Of a DNA stretch of 7,806 bases, positions 1 through 5,578 are shown piece after piece. This stretch comes from Desulfovibrio sp. (GTDB lineage Bacteria > Desulfobacterota > Desulfovibrionia > Desulfovibrionales > Desulfovibrionaceae). The notes under the pieces were generated by a model. That model was not told the DNA's origin. It saw only the letters and a list, made by a program, of their open reading frames with translations, and searched no databases. The position numbers were made by a program, and so were the translations under genes. The stretch spans positions 1 through 7,806 of the forward strand of contig DONZ01000208.1 in NCBI GenBank assembly GCA_003512875.1, given 5' to 3'. Position 1 is the first letter of the stretch. Every line of letters begins with the position of its first letter.

Positions 1-1
1 T

Positions 2-457
2 GGCTACAAAAAGTTTAATGTAATGCCAATCACAATAAACCAAAAACTTTACCCAAACTACACTACTGAAGAAATACAATTTCTCGAAACTTCCTCATTT
101 AACTATCAAAGATTATTTAATGAATACCTAAGAGAAAATCAAACAATAAAAAAAGAATATACGAGAAATGAGTACAACTTAAATCCGGAGCTTATTAATT
201 ATAAAGGATTAAAATGTCTTGCTGGATATAATTCCTTAATAATATCACCTGACGGTGCTATATCTTCCTGCTATAGCACGATGAAAAATTCTGTCTGCAA
301 TATCAATTCAGATTCTCTCATAAACTATATGGCCGAATATGAACCCATTACCTGCCAAAATCCTTGGTGTGCCTGTGGAACGTATACCGCAATTCCTAAA
401 TGGAATCCAAAATACTCGGAAGCTCCAAACTATTTTATAAAAAATTTTCCAAAATAA
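2..457 (+). CDS. Radical SAM paralog, copy 1 of the array (C-terminal part, cut by window edge)
   Basis: The reading frame is open from base 2 (GYKKFNV...) and aligns with the second half of the downstream paralogs, so the gene starts upstream of the window and the ATG at 23 is internal. About 151 residues are visible. They contain the auxiliary-cluster cysteine pattern of the family: GLKC, then PDGAISSC (Cx12Gx4C), then CQNPWCAC (Cx4CxC) and IPKWNP. Family knowledge: such C-terminal cysteines usually hold an auxiliary Fe-S cluster in twitch or SPASM radical SAM enzymes. The core CxxxCxxC lies outside the window. An extra cysteine occurs nine residues after the PDG cysteine, in a segment that varies between copies. 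The residues around IKKEY and the last dozen residues resemble copy 3 more than copy 2. Substrate unknown; a glycan-related role is inferred from the downstream neighbours. Confidence 0.9.
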   Translation, partial: GYKKFNVMPITINQKLYPNYTTEEIQFLETSSFNYQRLFNEYLRENQTIKKEYTRNEYNLNPELINYKGLKCLAGYNSLIISPDGAISSCYSTMKNSVCNINSDSLINYMAEYEPITCQNPWCACGTYTAIPKWNPKYSEAPNYFIKNFPK

Positions 458-516
458 CATCGCAACAATATTTATATCTTTTATACAACCGATGCAACCA
501 AAAAAAAGGCAATACA

Positions 517-1509
517 ATGAATACTCTTATTAAAGCAGGACAGGATTATAAATGGAATAACAATACCATGATTATTTCCTGTAATTTTAATATGAACTGC
601 AATTTAAAATGTTCCTATTGCATTAATCAAAATACCAGAAAGGAATTTAATGAGGAATTATCTCCAACCGCTCTCTATAATTTATTTTCAAGTCTGCCTC
701 TTTTAAAAAAAGATATGTATACTTTTTCAATTTTCGGAGGAGAACCATCTCTTTATACCTACTTTCCGGACGTACTTAAATACATGAAAGAATTCATACC
801 GGCAAATAAACTCAGGGCAACATGGATGACTAACGGTTCATTGCTGCATAAGCTTGAAGAATATTTTAAAGATTATCAGGAATTTAATTTCAATATTCTC
901 ATAACATTACATTTGGAACAAATAAATATAGATACCTATATAAAAAAACTTGCTCAGTTTAAATATCCTAAAATGTGTACAATAACATTTATTTTAGAAC
1001 CCGGAAAACTAAATGAAACATTATTGATTATCAAAAAAATCCAAAAATTAGGCTATGATAAGTTTTTTGTAAAACCAATAATTATCGATCCCAAAATTTA
1101 TCCGAATTATACGAAAGAAGAATTACAATTCCTCACAACCTCCCCTTATAGTTCACAAACCATACTGTTCAATGAATATATGACGGAGAAACAACCAGAT
1201 AAGAAAAAATTCACCCAAATCGAATATCTTTGCAACCCAGATCTTATTAATTATCAAGGATTAAAATGCCTCGCCGGATATAATTCCATAGTCGTATTTC
1301 CGGACGGAACAATCACGCAATGCCAACGAACTAAAAAAATTCCTGATTTTAATCTTAATACTAATTCTCTTTTAGAATATATATATATATATCGACCCAT
1401 AACTTGTTCCGATTCATCGTGTACCTGCATAGGCTTTGTATCGTTACCCAAATGGAATCCGAAATTTTGCGACGGTCCCAACTATAATAAAGAAAACTTC
1501 AAAAAATAA
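517..1509 (+). CDS. Radical SAM protein with C-terminal twitch/SPASM-like domain, array copy 2
   Basis: 330 residues. The frame extends upstream to an ATG at 400 inside copy 1, but 517 is chosen because it aligns with the starts of copies 3 and 4 (MNTLIKAG) and has AAAGG 7 nt upstream. Visible motifs: the SAM/[4Fe-4S] motif CNLKCSYC (C28, C32, C35), GGEPS at 74-78, TNGS at 105-108, HLEQ at 132-135, and C-terminal cysteines C251, C269, C297, C302 and C304 followed by PKWNP. C251-C269 fits Cx12Gx4C, as at the start of a SPASM domain. The rest (Cx4CxC) is not the classical CxxCx5CxxxC, so it probably binds one auxiliary cluster. An extra C22 is shared with copies 3 and 4. The (AT)8 tract encoding YIYIY lies just before C297. 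Cytosolic: no signal peptide or membrane segment is apparent. The reaction is unknown; modification of a sugar or a glycan precursor is inferred from the operon. Confidence 0.93.
   Translation: MNTLIKAGQDYKWNNNTMIISCNFNMNCNLKCSYCINQNTRKEFNEELSPTALYNLFSSLPLLKKDMYTFSIFGGEPSLYTYFPDVLKYMKEFIPANKLRATWMTNGSLLHKLEEYFKDYQEFNFNILITLHLEQINIDTYIKKLAQFKYPKMCTITFILEPGKLNETLLIIKKIQKLGYDKFFVKPIIIDPKIYPNYTKEELQFLTTSPYSSQTILFNEYMTEKQPDKKKFTQIEYLCNPDLINYQGLKCLAGYNSIVVFPDGTITQCQRTKKIPDFNLNTNSLLEYIYIYRPITCSDSSCTCIGFVSLPKWNPKFCDGPNYNKENFKK
583..631 (+). repeat. 49-bp perfect direct repeat, unit in copy 2
   Basis: These 49 bases, spanning the CNFNMNCNLKCSYCINQ codons, are identical to 1599-1647 in copy 3. The identity includes synonymous positions. 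Both units sit 66 nt after their start codons, so recombination between them would give an in-frame fusion and remove one 1016-bp gene unit. Confidence 0.95.
1377..1392 (+). repeat. (AT)8 dinucleotide tract inside copy 2
   Basis: Eight uninterrupted AT units encode the YIYIY part of LEYIYIY, directly upstream of the last three cysteines. Gain of one unit would read on as IDP and then stop at TAA. Loss of one unit would give about 30 unrelated codons before a stop. Either change removes the Cx4CxC motif. Whether the tract slips in vivo cannot be seen here; eight units is short. Confidence 0.9.
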
Positions 1510-1532
1510 AAAAACAACGGAAAAGAAATACA

Positions 1533-2525
1533 ATGAACACTCTTATTAAAGCAGGTTCGGAACAAAATTGGCAATATAACAACATGTATCTTGCATGCAA
1601 TTTTAATATGAACTGCAATTTAAAATGTTCCTATTGCATTAATCAAACTGTCAGAAAAAATTATACTGAACAACTTTCTCAAAAAGCGCTTTATAATTTA
1701 TTCTCTAATCTGCCGCTTTTAAAGAAAGATTTTTATACTTTTGGTATTGCGGGGGGAGAACCTTCTCTTTACACATATTTTCCAGAAATGCTTAAATACT
1801 TAAAAGATTTTTTTTCACCGGATACCTTTCAATTGGGAATAGCAACAAACGGCTCATTACTGCATAAGCTTGAAGAATATTTTCAAAATTATCAAAATTT
1901 TAATTACTGTATTAATATATCATTGCATTTAGAGCAAATTCAAGCTGATACTTATTTAAAAAAACTTTCAGAATTTAAATATCCCCACAAAAGTATCATA
2001 ACACTTATGCTGGAACCGGGAACACTTGAGCAAGTAAAACATATAAAACAGAAAGCAGAAAGATTTGGATATGAAAAATTTAAAATTATGCCTATATCTA
2101 TTAATCTAAAACTTCATCCAGACTATACAGAGGAAGAAATAGAATATTTAAAAACAGTTTCTTATGGTTCAGAAACCAATCTATTTAATGAATATCTGGA
2201 TGATGATCAAATCATTAAAAAAGAATTTACAAAAACAGAATATAATTTAGATCATCAATTAATAAATTATTCAGGATTACAATGTCTTGCAGGATGTAAT
2301 TCTTTAAAAATCTTACCTGACGGAACAATACATCCGTGTCACTGGCATAGAGGTGATCCGAATTTTAATCTTAATACACGTTCTCTTTTAGATTATACAT
2401 ATATATATCAACCAATTATATGCAAATCTTCTTACTGTGGCTGTCACTCTTTCACCGCCCTTCCCAAATGGAATCCCGAATATGCCGAAGCTCCGGACTA
2501 TTTTTTAAATAAGCCTCAAAGCTAA
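1533..2525 (+). CDS. Radical SAM protein with C-terminal twitch/SPASM-like domain, array copy 3
   Basis: 330 residues with the same architecture and the same cysteine numbering as copy 2: C28/C32/C35 in CNLKCSYC, GGEPS, TNGS, HLEQ, then C251, C269, C297, C302, C304 and PKWNP. It starts 23 nt after the copy 2 stop. A purine-rich GGAAAAG precedes the ATG, and the six bases just before the ATG (AATACA) match those before copy 2, so the duplicated unit includes part of the leader. It shares a 49-bp perfect repeat with copy 2 across the cluster motif. The segment after C269 is histidine-rich (CHWHRGDPNFN), unlike copy 2 (CQRTKKIPDFN), and an additional C255 is present. The region equivalent to the AT tract is interrupted (DYTYIY). 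It may act on a related but distinct substrate; this is inference. Confidence 0.94.
   Translation: MNTLIKAGSEQNWQYNNMYLACNFNMNCNLKCSYCINQTVRKNYTEQLSQKALYNLFSNLPLLKKDFYTFGIAGGEPSLYTYFPEMLKYLKDFFSPDTFQLGIATNGSLLHKLEEYFQNYQNFNYCINISLHLEQIQADTYLKKLSEFKYPHKSIITLMLEPGTLEQVKHIKQKAERFGYEKFKIMPISINLKLHPDYTEEEIEYLKTVSYGSETNLFNEYLDDDQIIKKEFTKTEYNLDHQLINYSGLQCLAGCNSLKILPDGTIHPCHWHRGDPNFNLNTRSLLDYTYIYQPIICKSSYCGCHSFTALPKWNPEYAEAPDYFLNKPQS
1599..1647 (+). repeat. 49-bp perfect direct repeat, unit in copy 3
   Basis: Identical to 583-631 in copy 2 and in the same reading phase. Copy 4 has a similar but interrupted version of this segment starting near 2649, and copy 5 does not match closely. Perfect identity at third codon positions in genes that otherwise differ suggests recent duplication or gene conversion across the Fe-S motif. 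Confidence 0.95.
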
Positions 2526-2569
2526 AAACGCAGCAATAAAACAGATAGGATACAACTACCATAATTAAT

Positions 2570-2575
2570 AAGGGA
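2570..2575 (+). promoter_or_regulatory. Ribosome binding site of array copy 4
   Basis: AAGGGA with a 7-nt spacer to the ATG at 2583. It is the best Shine-Dalgarno match among the array genes and fixes the start of copy 4. Confidence 0.75.
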
Positions 2576-2582
2576 AAACATC

Positions 2583-3572
2583 ATGGATACTATTATAAAA
2601 GCAGGTTCGGAAAGCAAATGGAAACAAAACAGCATGCTTATTGCCTGCAATTTCAATATGAACTGTAATTTTAAATGCTCTTACTGTTTTAATCAAAACA
2701 CTCGCAAAAATTTTAATGAACAGTTATCCCCAAAAGCGCTTCACAATTTATTTTCCAATCTGCCGCTTTTAAAAAAAGATTTTTACAGCTTTGCCATTGC
2801 GGGAGGAGAACCTTCCCTTTACGAATATTTTCCTGACATGCTCAAATATATTAACGAGTTCTTTTCACCGGGAAATTATACTGTATTTATGGCAACAAAC
2901 GGTTCATTACTGCACAAACTTGAAGATTATCTCAAAGAATACCCCGAGTTAAACGTTCATCTTGCTATTTCAATGCATTTGGAACAAATGGATGCGGAAA
3001 CCTATCTTAAAAAATTTTCGCAATTTAAATTTCCAAACGTGTGCAGGATAAAACTCATGTTGAAACCGGGCACGCTGGCACAAGCCAATGATATTATAGA
3101 AAAGGCGAAAAGTTTCGGATATGCGGATTTTATTATTCAGCCAATCATTATCAATTCAAACGTTCACCCTGATTATACCGACGAAGAAAAACTATTTTTT
3201 GCACACACCCCTTATCCAAGTAACACGGCACTTTTTAATGAATATCTCAATAACGGTCAAACAGTCAAAAAAGATTTCACCAAAGAAGAATTTGTTTTAA
3301 ATCCTGAACTTGTCAACTATTCCGGGCTGCAATGCCTTGCAGGCCATTCTTCCATGAGGGTTTTTGCCGACGGTTCAATAGCCCCCTGCCATTTTCATAA
3401 AAGAGCTCCCGATTTTAATCTCAACACGCATTCTCTTTTGGAATATATATATATATATCAAGCAATTACATGCCCATCCACATACTGCGGCTGTCCCGGT
3501 TTTACTGCTATTCCCAAGTGGAATCCTCAGTTCGCCGCAGCCCCGGAATATTTTAAAGGCGAATTGGAGTAA
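2583..3572 (+). CDS. Radical SAM protein with C-terminal twitch/SPASM-like domain, array copy 4
   Basis: 329 residues beginning MDTIIKAGSE, with a strong AAGGGA site 7 nt upstream that fixes the start. Motifs: CNFKCSYC at 28-35, GGEPS, TNGS, an HLEQ box (SMHLEQ), and C-terminal C251, C269, C297, C302, C304 followed by PKWNP. It keeps the extra C22 of copies 2 and 3. The segment after C269 is CHFHKRAPDFN, most like copy 3, while the (AT)8 tract encoding YIYIY just ahead of C297 matches copy 2, so the gene looks mosaic relative to its neighbours. Base use is less AT-rich than in copy 2. The preceding gap (57 nt) resembles the gap after copy 1 (CGCARCAAT shortly after each stop), which suggests that flanking DNA was duplicated too. 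Chemistry unknown; probably an iron-sulfur enzyme of glycan biosynthesis. Confidence 0.94.
   Translation: MDTIIKAGSESKWKQNSMLIACNFNMNCNFKCSYCFNQNTRKNFNEQLSPKALHNLFSNLPLLKKDFYSFAIAGGEPSLYEYFPDMLKYINEFFSPGNYTVFMATNGSLLHKLEDYLKEYPELNVHLAISMHLEQMDAETYLKKFSQFKFPNVCRIKLMLKPGTLAQANDIIEKAKSFGYADFIIQPIIINSNVHPDYTDEEKLFFAHTPYPSNTALFNEYLNNGQTVKKDFTKEEFVLNPELVNYSGLQCLAGHSSMRVFADGSIAPCHFHKRAPDFNLNTHSLLEYIYIYQAITCPSTYCGCPGFTAIPKWNPQFAAAPEYFKGELE
3443..3458 (+). repeat. (AT)8 dinucleotide tract inside copy 4
   Basis: A tract of the same length at the homologous position in copy 4, again encoding YIYIY before the final cysteines. Loss of one unit leads to a stop at the TTT TAA following the gene's own PEYF codons in another frame. 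Gain of one unit reads past the normal stop towards copy 5. Copy 3 has only five AT units here, after an interrupting C. Confidence 0.9.
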
Positions 3573-3580
3573 ATGCTCAC

Positions 3581-3588
3581 AGAAAGGA
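3581..3588 (+). promoter_or_regulatory. Ribosome binding site deciding the start of array copy 5
   Basis: AGAAAGGA with an 8-nt spacer to the ATG at 3597. The competing in-frame ATG at 3573 has only the end of copy 4 in front of it (GGAGTAA, very close) and would add eight residues absent from the paralogs. The 3597 start is therefore preferred, although GGAG at 3566-3569 leaves some doubt. Confidence 0.7.
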
Positions 3589-3596
3589 TAAATCCC

Positions 3597-4577
3597 ATGA
3601 AAATCATCAAAACCGGAAACGAAGCTGCCTGGAAAACGAACAAAATGATTATTTCGGGCTGGTTCAGTTTTTTTTGCAATTTCAAATGCAGCTATTGCAT
3701 CAATGAAACCTATAAAAAAAATTATCCCATGGCATTAAGCCCCAAGGCGCTTGAAAACCTTATGGAATACCTGCCGAAATTGAAAAAAAGCCATTACAGC
3801 TTCAGCCTTGCGGGAGGCGAAGCATTATTATATCCCCACCTTGAACAATTCTTTTCTTACTTACGCGAACATGAGGGATATAAAAACAAAGCATCGTGCT
3901 TTGTCATGACGAATGGTGTTCTTCTCGACAGGATGTCACCGCATATATATGATAATTGCAGCACCACCGTTTGCATTTCTTTTCATAACGAACAAGCGGA
4001 TATGGATACCTATTTTGACACATTAAAACGCTTTCAAAACCCGGAAATTTGTACCGTCAATCTCCTTATGAAACACGGAGAACAGAAAGAAGTGGAAAGG
4101 ATAACCCAAAAACTTAATAATATCGGCTACAATAGAGTTTGGATACGCGGTATTCTTGTCGATAACAAACTCGACCCCGCATACACAAAAAATGAAGTTG
4201 AATACTTGTTTGAAAAAACAGCCGAAATGAGTCAGGTTTATACGAACTATTATCTTGATGAAAACAATCAAGAAAAACAAATCAAATTCCATGTTGAAGA
4301 TTTTAGAAACAATCATGAATTGGTGAGCTATCAAGGACTTAAATGTTCTGCGGGACAAAATGCCATAAGAGTTTTGCCTGACGGAAGCGTGAGCCCCTGC
4401 GTCAATATCAAGGCAACGGAAAACTTCAACCTCAATTCCCAGCCTATTACGGAATATCCGCTTTTAACAAAACCTTTCACCTGCACAAAAGATAAATGTT
4501 TATGCCCGCCTTACGTCACATTAGCCAAATGGGATCCCTACCATGTCCAAAAACCGGATTATATTGTTGGTGATTAA
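3597..4577 (+). CDS. Radical SAM protein with twitch/SPASM-like domain, diverged array copy 5
   Basis: 326 residues from the ATG at 3597. The frame has an earlier ATG at 3573 directly after the copy 4 stop, but 3597 aligns with the paralogs (MKIIKTGNEAAWK) and has AGAAAGGA 8 nt upstream. Core motif CNFKCSYC (C27, C31, C34), GGEALL at 73-78 instead of GGEPSL, TNGV at 105-108, HNEQ at 130-133. C-terminal cysteines C250, C268, C296, C301 and C303 keep the family spacing, followed by AKWDP instead of PKWNP. The cysteine that precedes the cluster motif in copies 2-4 (C22) is a glycine here, and the segment before the cluster (GWFSFF) is unlike the CNFNMN of the others. It is the most diverged copy and therefore the best candidate for a different reaction or substrate. 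It lies 11 nt upstream of the first glycosyltransferase. Confidence 0.94.
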   Translation: MKIIKTGNEAAWKTNKMIISGWFSFFCNFKCSYCINETYKKNYPMALSPKALENLMEYLPKLKKSHYSFSLAGGEALLYPHLEQFFSYLREHEGYKNKASCFVMTNGVLLDRMSPHIYDNCSTTVCISFHNEQADMDTYFDTLKRFQNPEICTVNLLMKHGEQKEVERITQKLNNIGYNRVWIRGILVDNKLDPAYTKNEVEYLFEKTAEMSQVYTNYYLDENNQEKQIKFHVEDFRNNHELVSYQGLKCSAGQNAIRVLPDGSVSPCVNIKATENFNLNSQPITEYPLLTKPFTCTKDKCLCPPYVTLAKWDPYHVQKPDYIVGD

Positions 4578-4588
4578 TCGGGGGAACT

Positions 4589-5578
4589 ATGCACAAACTT
4601 TCTGTTATCATTCCACTTTATAATCAGGCGGACAGCATCGGCAAATTGCTCGACAGCCTCACCGCGCAGTCAATTCCCTTGGAAATTATCGTTGTGAACG
4701 ACATGTCCGCGGATACGGGAGCCGAAGAAGTTTTAAAAAGAAAAAGCGCTGTGCACTCCATAAGACTTATCAATAACGAAACAAAGCTGTATGCCATGCA
4801 CAGCCGTTTGCACGGGCTCGAATTTGCAGCAGGCGATTACTGCATGTTTGCGGACGGTGATGATGATGTTATCGGCACCCAAAACCTTGAAAAAGCCTTA
4901 CGGGAAGTTTCCGCAAAACAATTTGACATAGGGCATTTCAGAGTGCGGGGAAGCGATAAATACGGGAAAGAGCTTTTTCAAGACGCGCCCAATACCGCCC
5001 CTTTCGGCAAGGAGCTTTACGGACTTGAAATTTTTGAGCATTATTTCGACAGAGATTATATTGCAGCCAATCTTTGGGGAAAACTGTATAAAACGGATTT
5101 TCTCAAAAAAATCGCGGAAAAAGTTAAAAATCTGCCCATCAAACGCTTTGACGACAAATGCTTGGTAAGCGCCGCCATGCTTTTTGCAAATTCCTACCTT
5201 GGAAGCACGATAGAAATTTACCATTATACCCCCAATAATTTTTGGCCGAAAGAAAAATACGCCGCCCGGATTTTGGATTTATACACAATAACCAATGCCA
5301 TGCTCCCCTTTATGGAAGAAAGAAAATGCGCTGAAAATATCAAAAACAAATTTCTTGCCTATATGAAAAAAAGAATTACGGTGAACACCGGTCAGCTTTC
5401 CGTACTGCTCGCGCAGGAAATACAAAAAAATCCGTCCGCCGTTTACGGCGTTCTTGAGGAATTGGAACCGTTCATCGACAAGGAAACCCTTATTCAGGCC
5501 CTTCTTTTGGCAAACGTAGAAAACGCGAACAAAATCATAAAAAACTATGAACATATTAAAGAGCTGCCCCATGTCTAA
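4589..5578 (+). CDS. Family 2 glycosyltransferase (GT-A fold), first of a pair
   Basis: 329 residues. The N-terminal GT-A domain starts immediately: LSVIIPLYNQ at 4-13, EIIVVNDMSAD at 32-42 (nucleotide-binding aspartate region), and FADGDDD at 87-93 in the place of the usual F-D-S-D-D metal and nucleotide-sugar motif. Further on, NLWGKLY at 161-167 and FDDK at 187-190 match the acceptor and catalytic-base region of the family. The C-terminal third is helical-looking and has no clear membrane segment, so the enzyme is probably cytosolic or peripheral. Family knowledge: such enzymes transfer a sugar from a nucleotide donor to a lipid-linked or surface glycan. Donor and acceptor cannot be read from sequence. 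A G-rich site (GGGGG) sits only 4 nt before the ATG, closer than ideal. It is paralogous to the next gene, which it overlaps by 8 nt. Confidence 0.93.
   Translation: MHKLSVIIPLYNQADSIGKLLDSLTAQSIPLEIIVVNDMSADTGAEEVLKRKSAVHSIRLINNETKLYAMHSRLHGLEFAAGDYCMFADGDDDVIGTQNLEKALREVSAKQFDIGHFRVRGSDKYGKELFQDAPNTAPFGKELYGLEIFEHYFDRDYIAANLWGKLYKTDFLKKIAEKVKNLPIKRFDDKCLVSAAMLFANSYLGSTIEIYHYTPNNFWPKEKYAARILDLYTITNAMLPFMEERKCAENIKNKFLAYMKKRITVNTGQLSVLLAQEIQKNPSAVYGVLEELEPFIDKETLIQALLLANVENANKIIKNYEHIKELPHV
5557..5563 (+). promoter_or_regulatory. Ribosome binding site and coupling region of the second glycosyltransferase
   Basis: TAAAGAG lies 7 nt before the ATG at 5571, inside the end of the preceding gene. 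The start and stop interlock as ATGTCTAA, an 8-nt overlap, so ribosomes finishing the first glycosyltransferase can begin the second directly. Confidence 0.6.

Larger units (their letters stand above)
1..4577 (+). repeat. Tandem array of five homologous radical SAM genes
   Basis: Five homologous genes of about 1 kb stand head to tail with spacers of 59, 23, 57 and 24 nt. Copies 2, 3 and 4 have the same cysteine numbering to the residue, and copy 5 is offset by one. DNA identity is high in the start region, the cluster motif, the HKLE-rich segment and the FNLNT segment, and low around the C-terminal domain surface, the pattern expected of divergence after tandem duplication. The left boundary is outside the window, so the true copy number may exceed five. 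Confidence 0.93.

Noticed and set aside
458..494. CATCG/CGATG inverted repeat between copies 1 and 2 as a terminator or attenuator
   Set aside because: Only five pairs around a 27-nt loop with no T run; expected by chance in such DNA.
400..516. N-terminal extension of copy 2 by 39 residues from the ATG at 400
   Set aside because: It overlaps the end of copy 1 in another frame, has no counterpart in the paralogs, and a ribosome binding site precedes the ATG at 517.
458..516. Small precursor-peptide gene for the radical SAM enzymes in the spacers
   Set aside because: The spacers (458-516, 1510-1532, 2526-2582) are too short, and no separate start plus ribosome binding site plus conserved peptide is visible, so a RiPP system is not supported.
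1751..1756. G6 run in copy 3, and T8 runs at 1808-1815 and 3668-3675, as phase-variation tracts
   Set aside because: These are short homopolymers of the kind common in AT-rich genes, and they do not recur at the same place in the paralogs as the AT tracts do.
4023..4358. Minus-strand ORF of 111 codons opposite copy 5, and similar ORFs opposite the glycosyltransferases
   Set aside because: They lie wholly inside well-supported genes on the other strand, have no recognisable motifs and are explained as shadow frames.
1..4577. CRISPR-like or transposon origin of the repeats
   Set aside because: The repeated units are whole coding genes; there are no spacers, terminal inverted repeats, transposase or target-site duplications.
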